NCBI RefSeq assembly: GCF_021347895.1
Contig: NC_067119.1
Location: forward strand, 9,994,534 to 10,058,533
Length of the DNA: 64,000 bases
Direction: 5' to 3'
Source: Acanthochromis polyacanthus
Lineage: Eukaryota; Chordata; Actinopteri; Pomacentridae
Shown: piece after piece, positions 14,807-26,229 of the stretch
How positions within the stretch are numbered: position 1 is the first letter of the stretch
Layout of the letters: each line of letters begins with the position of its first letter
Program-made: the position numbers and the translations under genes
The notes under the pieces: model-generated
Told to the model about the DNA's origin: nothing
Database searches by the model: none
What the model saw: only the letters and a program-made list of their open reading frames with translations

Positions 14807-16606
14807 CTATGCAGTCTTCTGCTGGCCCTTCTTCCCAATGAGGGATTTGTGGATGTGGGGAATGACACCTGAAACACAAGAACATCGGTAAGATTAGATG
14901 TTTTACAAAATGGTAGCTGCAATCTACAAAAACTGGATGCACAGTAGCAGCAAATTTAACTGTGATGCATAAACTGTTTGCCAAATTATTAGCTCACCTC
15001 CTCCAGCAATTGTTGCCTTGATAAGTGAGTCCAACTCCTCATCACCACGGATGGCCAGCTGCAAGTGACGGGGAGTGATACGCTTCACCTTCAAGTCTTT
15101 GGAGGCATTGCCCGCCAACTCTAGTACCTGAGAGCAAAATATAACACAAATATTAATGCAAAGCTGCAACATGTTGCAGGGAAAGAAAGCCACTGCTCAT
15201 CAAACATGCACAAAGCTGTGGAAGGCTTACTTCAGCAGTAAGGTACTCGAGGATGGCAGCACTGTACACAGCTGCTGTGGCTCCTACACGACCGTGGCTG
15301 GTTGTACGGGTCTTCAAGTGCCTGTGGATACGACCCACCGGGAACTGCCAGGAAACACACACAGGAGAAAGTGGTTAAACGAAAATTAAGCGGCAAACCC
15401 TCTGTGGCCGAGGGAGATGGCACCAACACCTGCAGCGCACCACAAACTGCCACAAGAAGACTAAAGGCATTTACCTGAAGCCCAGCCCTCTGGGAACGAG
15501 ACACTGCTTTTGCCTTGGCTTTGCCGCTGTCTTTTCCTGCTTTGCCACCAGCCTGCATGGAGCCAAAACAGGAAATTTACAACAGGAAACATGAGAGCTT
15601 GAAATCAGAAAAGAGAAGCAAAACTGACAAATACGAGAGACTAATGTAAAAAGAAAAAAACAACAATGCATCTTCATATCTACAAGTTAATGGCCAAGGG
15701 AAGTAACAAAACTAAATAGTAGCAAATGTTTAAATGACACGGTGGAAAAACAACGTATGAGAGAACAATCGCTTCGTGTTAGCGCTATAACGGGGAACGT
15801 TACAGATGCCCGGTTAAGCAGTTAGCGCTTTCCCGCCAATCAAATATAAAACATAACAAATAAACGGCGGCAACCACAGCGGCTGCCCAAAGCTGCACAC
15901 ATTAAACCAAGCAGTAAAACGACTGAATTTAAGAAAGAAATAAAAAGCCAATCTGTTCAAAAACGTGCGAAGCTGTCAACGGACTGCTCCCAGTCAATGA
16001 CCCCGCGACAAACCATAAACAGACGCGCCGCTTTAAGACGGTCAGCGTTTAAGTTTTCATTCACGGATTTCATTACAAAAAAGTTTGTGTCACAGTGATT
16101 CGGAGGCACACGAGCCACACAGCTAATTTGACCCACTTTTCCTTGTTTTCAGACTCATCATAAAAGTCTTGCGGTCAACTAATAACAGCTAATCAACCGT
16201 TTAGCCATTGAAGTAGCTAAACTTAGCTTGCTAATAAAAGCTAATGCACCTTTCAGAACGGCTACATCGACTCAAGCAGGACTTTTTATGAATAAAAGTT
16301 TATACTTCTCGGGGAACGCTACACTTCTGCAAAAGAGGAACTATCCGAAAAAACAAGCCGTGGTGAATATAAAAGGCTACCTCAAACAGAAAACCACAAA
16401 ATCCGTACTTGTCACGGAACGTTAACGTTAATGCTAACGTGTTAGCTGATAGTTAGCTCTTTAGCAAGCGTTTAACCACACATTCTGGTCGAATTTCCAC
16501 AGTTCAAATTAAAAACAGCACTTTCTGCAATTGCACATTTACTACAGTACACATGTACCCAGACGCCCGGTAATGCATTTAAGAGGAACCTAAGCGCACA
16601 TACCAT
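14807..16606 (-). CDS. h2az2: Histone H2A.Z.2 (five exons, 128 aa)
   Basis: Coding exons on the minus strand: 16604-16606 (ATG only), 15475-15552, 15231-15344, 14998-15127 and 14807-14868. All introns are GT-AG (for example GTATGT, GTAAAT, GTAAGC, GTGAGC donors). They join to 387 nt, 128 residues plus stop, the normal H2A.Z length. H2A.Z replaces H2A in nucleosomes at promoters and enhancers in the nucleus. It opens [20 protein letters not shown] and ends KKGQQKTA. The Ala in KAKAKA, the Thr in HLKTRTT and the final Ala mark the H2A.Z.2 (H2AFV) type; H2A.Z.1 has Thr, Ser and Val there. The ATG-only first exon matches the known vertebrate gene layout. It is divergent to purb, as its mammalian neighbours suggest. 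Confidence 0.97.
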
Positions 16607-17348
16607 TTTTCCGTGCCGTTAGTTGATTGTTGAAGTGAGGCGATAGCAAACAATTTCGGCTCCCGAAAGCAAAGAAACAATAAACCCTTTCGCAAATCTT
16701 TTGCATGCGACCCCTCGTGGGAGTCTTGACAGCCAATCGGAGTGCGTGTTGTTACTTCGAATCTCCCTTTCGACCAATCGCTGAAGGGCTTGCAGAAAAT
16801 TCACCCATCCCCCACCCTAGGATCATCGTGCCTGCCTTTGCGCACGAAACCAACAAGTAGGCGGGATGTGTGTGTGGAGTGTCCTTCCAGGGACACCCTT
16901 CCCAAAAATGTACAAAATACATTACTGGGAGCATGCAGTTGATATTAACTCTTGCATTTCTGTACGAGAAAATGTATATTTTCTTCAGACACAAATAGTT
17001 TTGTTCTGACTTCAGTGGGGAATTGGTTATGGCAACTGTAAATTTACAAAAAGACACTTTCTCCGGTGTAGATACTCGTTATGCACGAGTTTAATACTGT
17101 CATGAAGCGCTGTTATGGACTGTAAATACAATATGTACTCGAATATTATTCAGGAGGCGGTTACTCTTATATTGACAGACAGCAGAAAGGATGAATGAAA
17201 ACGCAAGTCCGCTATCTGATGTTGTGATTGACAGCCTCAGCGGCCAATCAGAGCGCAGCAGCCAGCGTCCGGTTTCCTCCGCTTGCTCGACAATCAAGGG
17301 GGGGTGGGGGTCAAAGATACGCAGAGAAACGGGCTGCTGGTGGCGAAG
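16607..17348. promoter_or_regulatory. Divergent promoter region between h2az2 and purb
   Basis: Only 742 bp lie between the two start codons, which point away from each other. CCAAT boxes are at 16733-16737, 16774-16778 and 17244-17248. The first two sit about 130-170 bp upstream of the h2az2 ATG; H2A.Z promoters are known to use CCAAT boxes. The third lies about 105 bp upstream of the purb ATG. I see no clear TATA box for either gene. The transcription starts are not defined by sequence alone. Confidence 0.7.
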
Positions 17349-18266
17349 ATGGCGGATGGGGACAGTGGCAGTGAGCGCGGTGGCAGCAGCGGCGGCGGAG
17401 GGGGAGGAGGCGGCGGGTTTCAGCATTACCAGCGGGAGCCGGAGACCCAGGAGCTGGCCTCGAAGCGGCTGGACATTCAGAACAAACGCTTCTACCTTGA
17501 CGTAAAACAGAACGCCAAAGGCCGGTTCATCAAAATCGCCGAGGTCGGTGCCGGGGGCTCGAAAAGTCGGCTGACCCTCTCTATGTCAGTTGCGGCGGAG
17601 TTCCGCGACTACCTGGGGGATTTCATAGAGCACTACGCCCAACTTGGGCCTAGTACCCCGGAGCAGATTGCTCAATCATCCGGTGGGGATGACACCGGGC
17701 CTAGACGGGCCTTGAAGAGCGAGTTCCTGGTGCGTGAGAACCGAAAATACTACCTCGACCTGAAGGAGAACCAGCGGGGTCGCTTTCTCAGGATCCGACA
17801 GACCGTCAACCGAGGCCCCGGCTTCGGTGTCGGAGTGGGTGGCATCCCCGGGGCTGGCCTGCAGGCCGGACAAACCATCGCACTCCCGGCCCAAGGCTTA
17901 ATAGAATTTCGCGACGCCTTGGCCAAGTTGATAGACGACTACGGGGGAGATGAGGAGGAGCTGGCCGGTGGCGGAGGAGCCGGGGGCTACAGCGAGCTTC
18001 CGGAGGGCACCTCGATCATGGTGGACTCCAAGCGGTTCTTCTTTGACGTTGGATCCAACAAGTACGGAGTTTTCTTACGGGTGAGCGAAGTGAAGCCCAG
18101 TTACAGAAACTCTATAACAATCCCCTTCAAGGCGTGGAGCAAGTTCGGGGGAGCGTTCAGCCGCTACGCCGAGGAGATGAAAGAGATCCAGGAGCGGCAC
18201 CGGGATAAGATGTACGAGAGGAGAACCGGAGAGGAGTCGGAGGGCGACGACGTGGACGACGATTGA
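17349..18266 (+). CDS. purb: Pur-beta, purine-rich single-strand DNA/RNA-binding protein (305 aa)
   Basis: Pur proteins bind GGN-rich single-stranded DNA and RNA and regulate transcription and mRNA transport. I chose the ATG at 17349 ([10 protein letters not shown]), which matches the conserved vertebrate start; the frame is open further upstream but without an ATG. A poly-glycine stretch follows (residues 11-23). Three PUR repeats are clear: about 35-100 ([18 protein letters not shown]), 123-200 ([17 protein letters not shown]) and 221-285 ([18 protein letters not shown]). The tail is acidic ([11 protein letters not shown]). The single exon agrees with vertebrate [17 protein letters not shown] and ESEG in the tail fit PURB rather than PURA. 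H2AZ2 and PURB are also neighbours in mammals, which supports both names. Confidence 0.97.
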   Translation: MADGDSGSERGGSSGGGGGGGGGFQHYQREPETQELASKRLDIQNKRFYLDVKQNAKGRFIKIAEVGAGGSKSRLTLSMSVAAEFRDYLGDFIEHYAQLGPSTPEQIAQSSGGDDTGPRRALKSEFLVRENRKYYLDLKENQRGRFLRIRQTVNRGPGFGVGVGGIPGAGLQAGQTIALPAQGLIEFRDALAKLIDDYGGDEEELAGGGGAGGYSELPEGTSIMVDSKRFFFDVGSNKYGVFLRVSEVKPSYRNSITIPFKAWSKFGGAFSRYAEEMKEIQERHRDKMYERRTGEESEGDDVDDD

Positions 18267-20595
18267 TGGAGAGGGAGAGGTGGCTATTTGTGATGAAGCT
18301 GACAACATGATGCAAAGCCTGGAGATAAACAGAGAAACAGGAGAGAGAGGAACGACTATTCTGTGCATGACGAATCGAACTTTAAAATGCTAAAACAATG
18401 GAGTAAAATATAAAGTATATTTGACTGAGAAATTACTGTCTATATAAGAGAATCATGTTCTAAAGTTTAGGTGGATGTTATAGCTAATTGAGTGCGGACT
18501 GCAGTAGTCAGCTCCTGTATGAGATTCCCCATTGATAAAAAAGAAATATATAAATATATATCTCTCTCTATATATATACATATATATTGATTGTCCATTT
18601 GATGACCTCACACATGTAGCCCAGCAAATTAAGTTTGGCAGATTACCGGTACCATTTCCTGGTTGATATCCGATGGTAAGAGCTCACCTGGCGCTGACCT
18701 GTAGTCTGTGATGATAATAAGGAAGTGTGTGACATCCTCAAACCAGCAGGTGCAGAGCGGGAGAGAGACGGAGCACTTGCATCGCTCACCATGGCTGTGT
18801 GTGTTATTTGTCTAAAGTGACCTGTAAAAGAGCAGCGGCTTGCCAGGACAGACCCACAACACCCAGAGCCACGGTCTCGGCTGCACCGGGGCACGCTTTT
18901 GGCACCGCAGGACTTCCTCTCAGCCCAGCGAGGTCCCCCCGTAAGGTGATCTGTTACAAGCACACGACTCATTTGGATTCTCTGGACATTCCAAAAGAGT
19001 CCAAATGACCTCCGCACCCCCACACTCCTCCCTCTTTTCTCCTCCCTCCTGGGCGTCCCCCTCAGGTGCTGACCTCCTGCTCCAATAGCTGATGTGCGGT
19101 GAGGCCTGCTCACACGTGGCTTGTTGCGTCTCAGGGCTGGCAAGTCCCATGTGTGTTTCATGGGGTCTATCAGCGTTACCTGTGCCTGTGCATCATCCTC
19201 AAGAGGTTCTGGGTGCAGATCTGCTCAGCCGGTTGCTGCATTTGAGCCGTCTGTGGCAACTGATGATGTCTCCTATGATGCAGGGCCATGTTTGACCCCG
19301 GTGACCTTTTTCTGTCCAAGGGGACGCGGTGAGCTCAGGCCTCTAGCACTGCTCTCTATTTTCTGAGTTCAAGCTTAATATTGCCGGGCTTGAGCTGCGG
19401 TCTTAAGGGAATTGACCTTGTTGACGTAGTTTGGGTGCACCATTTGGATCCTCTAATCTTGAACTCAGACCATTAATGACTGAAGCAACATTCAGTCTGA
19501 TTGTAACAAAAATTAGGTGCTTTTGGAACACAAACAAACAAAAAAAAAAAACCCACAATGGGGTGCTGTACCTAAAGAAAAAATATATACTGGAAGAGAT
19601 TTACGTACTAAACAGATCAAGTATAGATAGAATTATTTTTCAAAAGAGATATATTGAAATATGTCTTAGAAATATGAGACATTTATTAGATAACGCTGCC
19701 TAAAGTGGCTTATTTAAAACACTAAACTTGGATGCAACTGTCCAGGGTGATATTTCATACCTGCTTTTTTCCTAACATTTCTTTTATTCCTTAGAGGAAA
19801 TTTAAAAAAAGAAAAAAAGTGTGCAACAAATTGATAACACAGTATGTTATAGCAATTTCTAGAAACAACTTCATTGAAGTAGTTTGTCAGCAAACACTCA
19901 GCACTCCAGTTCACTTTACAGAGCATCGAGTTGTCCCCTCGTTTCAGTCCACACCTTTTTACCATGTTTTGTCTTGAATTGGCTTTCCATCAGTTGCCAT
20001 ACGACGCAAACGTAAACACCTGCAATCATCAGCATTTTGTCTTTAGTGCTCCTTTTTAAAAATATGATCATTTCTGCATGCCTGCTCTCACGCGGAGCTG
20101 CCTTGTGTTCTTTTCTTTTGCATATTCTGATTGCTGTATAATGGTATTTATCCATTTTTGAGAGCGATTTCAAGTTTTATTTCTGTATTGCAATAGACAA
20201 AAGAAAGTTAAAGTTTACTTCTCAGCCTAATAATGAAAAAAATGTTTTAAAAAAAAAATAAGAAAAAAGCCACAATGTTCCCATCGTCATGGGAAATGTC
20301 ACTTTCATTGTCCCACTTCCTTTGGTGTGTAAACCTCTCGTTGAATTTTACTTTACCCACTTCAACACAGCAGAGAAATGCCATATGAAAAAAAATAAAC
20401 ACCTGGGAGCAATAGTTTTTTTTCTTTTCTATTGATATAAATATACTATATATAATATTACACATGCGATTGAACTACATCCTTCTTCCTGTACTGTGTT
20501 ACGTGAAATGGCAGCTGTTTCAGTCATGTGTGTTCTGCTGTAATATTCTACCAAGTTCCTTTCAACGAGAAATAAAAAAGGTCTTTGCTCAGGAG
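18267..20595 (+). other. Probable 3' UTR of purb
   Basis: AT-rich sequence after the stop with no recognisable gene. It has an imperfect TA/CT microsatellite at about 18547-18590. A candidate signal AATAAA lies at 20571-20576, which would give a UTR of about 2.3 kb. Long 3' UTRs are usual for purb. A 172-codon open frame on the other strand at 18643-19161 has no family resemblance. Confidence 0.5.
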
Positions 20596-22188
20596 AGGTG
20601 TGCTGTTTTTGTCCTCCCACTTCGGGGTGGAGGTCATTTTATATTCACAGGATCAGAGCGACAGTTGTCTTACGATCTTTGTCGTTATTTTTAGGAAATT
20701 TTCATCACTGATTAAGCCTTTTTCACCAATTAACTGATTCACAATTTTGTTCAGAAAGTGTTAACATAGTAAAAAAAGGCCTTCCAGAGGTTGTATTTGT
20801 ATCTTAAAATGTTTGACCAACAGCTCAGAATGCAAAACATTTAATTTAGTATCACACTACAGTAAGAAAATCTTAAATTATTCACATTTTAAGAAGCTAT
20901 AAGCAGATAATTGCCCCTTAAGGCATCTTTTTCTCATCAAATATGTTGCCAATCTTGAGTAAAAAGTCATTTTTATTTAGAATAACAAGCAATTTCATTG
21001 ATCTAACGTTGCTGCATATCAGAGGTTAGCTTAAAGAGAAATCGATACATATTTACACTTTATTATGCAAGCAAGAAGCTTAAATTCTGTTCAAATATTG
21101 CACACATTGATATATTTGTTTTATTTAAGGATATTCTGATAAATCCAGAATATGAAATGTGCTTTGGTGAGTTTTGATACGTTGATGCAACACCTAGAAA
21201 CACCCCAACACGAGGTTCACAGATTAAAAACAACCTGACAATGAACTTAACATTTGGAAAGCAGGACCAATAGGTGTCAGATTTTTTTTTTTTGAAGTTT
21301 GCCTGAGCCTAAAAATACCGTCCACAGAGGCCTGCATGGTGCAGGCCAGCGGGGCAGCAGGGGGAAGGCCTGAAGAGGCAGCTTCTGCAGCGGGGTTTTA
21401 TTTTAGAAAGCTAGCCAGCTGTGTGCAGTTTGTCAACCGGCAGAGAGAGGAGCGATAGTTCAGATACTGCTGCACCTTTGCTCACCACACAGGAAGGATC
21501 GTGGCGACGACACAGAAACATTATTTCATAGTGCAGTCGGACCCACCCTGAAGGGACACGCAGGTTCTGATGCACCAAGTGACAGCAGATGTTCTACTGA
21601 TACATCTATTATAAGAGAGGTGGAGGCTCAGTTTAGTCGTGTTTAACAGGGAAACAAGCTGAAACGTACGCTTGTTTCCCATTGCCAAGCACTTTGAGTG
21701 GTTGCAGTCAAATAAGGTTGCTTAAATATTCATAATTTGGACGCATATCTTGCATGTTTAGAGAATTTCTTCACACTGACATACCTAAAACTTCACAAAT
21801 GAGAGTCCACCATTGAATTTCTGTCTTCCCAAAGCCCCAAAGTTAAGTCAAAAATCTTATTTTAAAAGCATTTATTAAAGAAACTGTACATCTTTTCTTA
21901 TGCTCTTTTTGTAACCATGCACTTTACAGAAGTAATTCATTGGTTTTGAGATAAAAGAAACTGAAATGTAATTATTTAGATGAACCTTTTGAGTTGCAAA
22001 CATTATTAGTGATGTGTTGGACTCACAGTAATGTTGCATCAACTTAAGTCATTCTGTGTGAACCCATATGTAGAAGAATGGATGCAAACGTATTAAATAC
22101 AACTTTTCTATAAAATATGTTAGCATGGAACAGCTGACAAACACTATACATTAATTAACGCTGATAATGTCCTTACAGCCGCATACAG
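20596..22188. other. Intergenic, nothing recognised
   Basis: No supported coding exon or repeat end. If the minus-strand exons just to the right are real, this would include their 3' UTR. Confidence 0.4.
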
Positions 22189-22578
22189 TTACACAGTCTG
22201 CTGCTTGAGGGACCTCAAGTAAAGTTTGAAGTCTTCTGATGCCATCAGGTGACACTTTGTGGAGTTGCACCGCTGACACTGAGAGACTTTGGTGGCCTGA
22301 TTCAAAGTTTTCCTTTTAGAATCAGCTTTAGGTGAAGGCAGAAAAAAAATCTCAATAAAAACACCCATGATGACTGAATTCTGTTGGTAAATGGAAATAT
22401 TCTGAATGTTTTTTAGAATTTAACTTTCACTACTAAATGAATACATCTTGATATTTTTTTTTCATTACTCAGTAAAGTGAGCAAGTATTTGTTTCTGGAT
22501 GACATCAGCAGTACTGGTGATGATCTCATCCATATTTCCTGAAGCGTTTAATGGAGAACTTTCCAAAACCATCATGAG
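22189..22578 (-). CDS. Two candidate 3' exons of an unrecognised small protein
   Basis: Exon A (22469-22578) follows an AG (TCTGTCTGAG) and ends at donor GTAATG in phase 2. It reads LMMVLESSPLNASGN, then MDEIITSTADVIQKQ and ILAHFT. Exon B (22189-22312) follows AAAAG in matching phase after a 155-base gap with a T-rich tract. It reads KTLNQATKVSQCQRCNST, then KCHLMASEDFKLYLRSLKQQ, and ends at TAA. The join is in frame and gives 77 residues, with three cysteines, two N-glycosylation motifs (NAS, NST) and amphipathic helical stretches. A weak upstream exon (22937-22968, between a strong CCCGCAG acceptor and a GTAACT donor) fits in phase. I do not recognise the protein. The final 'xDFxxYLxxL' helix recalls short helical cytokines, but the phase-2 intron does not fit that family. 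No signal-peptide exon was found. Confidence 0.35.
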
Positions 22579-24839
22579 CTCAGACAGAACTCACAGTTTG
22601 AGTTCTATTTTTGCTTTTTTATGCAACCTCTTCTGTTCGTTTTCACCTCAACAGTTGAGTTCAACAATAAACAATGACCACCTAAAAATGTGCTCGCTTA
22701 AGATCATATTTAAACATTTAAAGATGCTCATGACAGCATCTCTCTCTCCAAATTTCAATGTAGCCTTGAATTATTCTGATAAACATTAATTTAAATCACT
22801 TTTTTGTACATATCTAATAAAAAAAAGGCCCAAAATTAACAATTTGTCCTAATCAGATGCTGTAAAAAAGTAAAAATCCTGCACTTCTCAGCACAACAGA
22901 GAAGACATCATGGAGTCGGCTGCAACTAACAGTTACATGACATAAATTCAGGAACTTTATCGGCTGAACTGCGGGCAGAGTAGAGAGGAGAGAAACATGG
23001 AAACAAATAAAAATGTAAAAATATATGTAGTATGTAGATCCACAAAGGTTTTTTTTTTTCGGTATTGGTGAAATCTGTAGGCACTTGGAAAAATATTGTG
23101 TATGTTGATTCCAGTTTTTAGCAATTTTTGTAAAATCAACAATCAAAGAAAAAAAATCTCTTTTTTATGATTTATGGCATCATAATCGTGTCACAGTTCT
23201 CTCTCCTTCTCGTCATGATTGCACTGTTTTAATGGGAGGTGCAGCATTTTTTAAAATATTCCAGTGGGGGGGTGGGGGTGGAAAGAGTCCACAGTGAGTC
23301 AAAATGTGACTAGAGGAAAAAACAAAACTGCTTCGGGATGTTAATATCAAATATAGTATTAATGCAGCTTTTATGAATGCTCTAAAGGAATATCAAGCCA
23401 GGCTGCATGCCATGAGAACATGAGACACAACTTAGCGCTCTTTTTGTGGTTTCTGGAACAGTGCTGACTCATTTGGAGAAACTACTGACACATGATACAT
23501 TCATGAAGCAGTAAGAAATGCTGATCTTGTCTTTCGATTAGCCATCATTTTGCAACATGGCATCAAGAAAAGACTTAATAACTTGTCCAAAACCTCCTGG
23601 GAAACCAACTAGAGCGTCAATTCTTGATAAAACTCAGGGGTTTCACAATTTTATTTTTTTTTACATAGAATGATGACAAATATTCAGCTTTCTCCACATA
23701 AAAACAAGAAAAGAAAATGCAGCTGTGTTTTCAATGAGGCCTTTGTCGAGCCTGGGAACAAAATGAATGACCTTCGAGACTCATCTGCATGCGTCAGCCC
23801 CTTAATAAAGGATCTGAGTAGCTCCAAGCTGGTTGTCAACAGTGACAGTTTTTCTAATAAAGTGTTGCATCTTTGCCTCTCTGATGTTTATCGGCGGCAT
23901 CATCAGTGTGCTCTGTGATCCAAAATGCCACACGAGGATGATGCTAAATCCTCTACTATGTACTCCACTTCCTCTGTTTAGCCTCGTGAAACAGACAAAC
24001 GGCCACTCCTGCACATGTACACAGGTTTTCATTCACATAAACAGCGCCAGCCCCTCCTCCCGACAGACTCTGTGACCTCTTAGCGATGAAGAGAGTGTGC
24101 AGGGAGGCAAAACGAAGAGGACCGAAGCACTAATGTGTGTGAGTGACAGAGGGAGAGAGAACAGCTCAAGGGCACGTAATACCACACTGAGCCGATGCCA
24201 GTGAAAGAGGGGATTATTTCACATGGCCCTGGTGTCCTGACGGCCTGCTGCAGAAACACAAGCCACGCTCAGCTACACATCCCTCATTCAGGGCAGGCGA
24301 AGAGCGAGAGGTAGGGGAGGATCTGTATGAGGTGTTGGACACACCTGGAGTCAACAATCCTCTCTGCTGAATGCAAAGTTGTTATTTTTATTGTTTGGGG
24401 TTTAATCGTCACATCACACACACAAAGACTGTATATAAAAGACTGACACAGCCGCCATGATGGCATTTAGTTGTCGCCACCTTGGTCTTTTAAAACTGCA
24501 CTGGGAACTGGAAGACATGAAACACTGCCATACAGTCGCTGCCCATCAATCACACAGTTACCTCACGCTAAAACACACCCTGCTTTATCCTTCATTTTAC
24601 TCTAAATATGACCAAAATGTACAAAATGAGCATCATGTTGCGTCAAAGGAGATTTGGGTTTTTCGATTGAGGCCTTAAATACATGAGAGGGTTAGAAGCA
24701 GAGTGGTCTACGCCACTTTTTAAAATATTTTTCTGTAATATTTTAGGATCTAAACCCACAGCCTAAATATAGCGTTACAGTGGCACTTTGAAAGTTAGGC
24801 CATCTTGAAAACACACAACTTAGAACTGCTTTCGTGCAA
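22579..24839. other. Intergenic or intronic, nothing firm
   Basis: It would hold the 5' exons of the candidate minus-strand gene if that is real. A perfect-looking TATATAAAAG lies at about 24433 on the plus strand, but no supported exon follows it. Confidence 0.35.
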
Positions 24840-25102
24840 TTTCCTGACATTTATTCAATTTTGCTGGTTCCTATTCTATTTTATTCCTTTTATCCATTTC
24901 ATTTACCTCCCATATTGTATACATCTGGCTTCCTTTGCAGATGTCATTTTTAATGTTGTTTTGCTATATGTATGTACATTTGATTTTATTATTCAATGTT
25001 GTTTTTTTTTTCTTATTGCTTGTTGTTATGCACCGTCCAGTGGAAGCTATTTATATTTTCGTCATGCCATGTATGATGACAGTAAAGCCATTCTAATTCT
25101 AA
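24840..25102 (+). repeat. LINE 3' tail fragment
   Basis: T-rich sequence ending ATGATGACAGTAAAGCCATT followed by CTAATTCTAA. This resembles the usual 3' end of fish non-LTR elements, where a 'gacaataaag' stretch leads into short ATTCT repeats. No coding part is left. Confidence 0.5.
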
Positions 25103-25749
25103 GTGTGTCGACAGCCTTTCTATGAAGCCAAGTTAACTACTTTAGTTATTTCACAATCTGTCTCAAAACAACCAGCGCAATAACCCTTTCTGAGAACAAG
25201 AGCAATGAAATGGGAGCTGTAGTGTTTGAGGAAGTCTGCTGAATGCAGGATTTTTCCATCCTGCTGCGTTTCCCATTTAGTCTGCGTGGTGAAATTTACC
25301 GGCAGCGGCTTTACAAACCTCCCAAAGCAAGGCAGAGGAGGTCGAGGTAAAGGAAAGGGGAAAAGGTCAAGGAGGACAGAGGCGATGATGAGTAAAGCGC
25401 CGAGGCGGGTGATCCAGAAGAAAGTGTGAGGTAACAGAGGAGACTGCATGCATGGACTCTGGCTGGGGATCCAACGCTTGCCGAGCAAATCTCCTATAAT
25501 AGTGAATGAGGGGCTTCGGAGCTATTTTTAGCCCGTGTTGCCATGTGTGAGGAATGTTCACTGCTGCACGCTCAGGCAAACTGTACATTTTCTATGCACA
25601 TGGCACAGCGTCATCCCAATCCCGTGCATGAATGGAAGAAATGATCGGCTCGACTCTACAGAACTAAACTGCTGAGATGCAGAGCAGTGCAGGCGTTTCT
25701 TGAGGTCCTGTTATTTGCTTTAACCTTTGTGTCATCCTGCGGGTCAGAT

Positions 25750-25780
<31 letters not shown>
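25750..25780. repeat. Poly-G tract, 31 G
   Basis: Thirty-one consecutive G. Such a run could fold as a G-quadruplex. Its length in an assembly is often unreliable. Confidence 0.95.
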
Positions 25781-25782
<2 letters not shown>

Positions 25783-25862
25783 TATTTTCACAGTGAAAAC
25801 CTCTGATGTCCACATTTAACATTTAACATTTTTGGGAAAAGAAATGGAAAAAAATGCTTCGT

Positions 25863-25946
25863 AAGAACATTCACAAAAAAAAAATCAACCAAAATCCAGC
25901 GAATTTCGCTGGATTTTGGTTGATTTTTTTTTTTGTGAATGTTCTT
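25863..25946. repeat. Near-perfect palindrome, arms of about 41 bp
   Basis: AAGAACATTCAC, ten A, TCAACCAAAATCCAGCGAA is followed at once by its inverse, with eleven T in place of ten. There is no loop. The two arms differ only by that one base. Confidence 0.95.
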
Positions 25947-26229
25947 AAAGAAGTTTTACTGATCCATCTGCAATCACTTTAGATATTTTTAGGATTTTTT
26001 TGGAAGATTTTTGCTCATTTTTTGAAAAAAATTACAAGAATTTTCTTGCCAAATTTGAGGGATTGTCTTTTAAATATAAAACTGAAATGGAAATTTTTAA
26101 AGAATTATTGGAATTTTCTTCCTGAAGGTATTGCAAATATTCAGAACTTTGGGGATTTTTTTTGCTGCATTTTTGACAAGAAAACAATATTTTTTGGTGG
26201 TTGTAAATGAAGACAACAGGAGGGTTACA

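Larger units (their letters stand above)
25724..26225. mobile_element. Non-autonomous repeat with short inverted ends and a central hairpin
   Basis: The left end reads TTAA-CCTTTGTGTCATCCTGC and the right end is the inverse of CCCTCCTGTTGTCTTCATTT. I know both ends from an abundant fish repeat. The flanks TTAA (25720-25723) and TTAC (26226-26229) suggest a decayed TTAA duplication as in piggyBac-like MITEs, but this is inference. Inside are a 31-G tract and a long perfect hairpin. It has no coding capacity. Confidence 0.5.

Noticed and set aside
17283..17348. 22 extra N-terminal codons of purb
   Set aside because: There is no ATG in this part. The ATG at 17349 gives the conserved MADGDSGSE start.
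18643..19161. 172-codon minus-strand open frame after purb
   Set aside because: It lies in the likely purb 3' UTR, shows no domain pattern and has no splice or promoter context.
23240..23330. Possible exon after a TTTTTTCCTCTAG acceptor, reading HILTHCGLFPPPP
   Set aside because: It runs into low-complexity proline codons from a C-run and has no good donor.
24433..24442. TATATAAAAG, a perfect-looking TATA box, followed by ATGATGGCATTT
   Set aside because: The 73-codon frame behind it has no motifs and no donor that joins to another exon. The block also resembles a common fish repeat.
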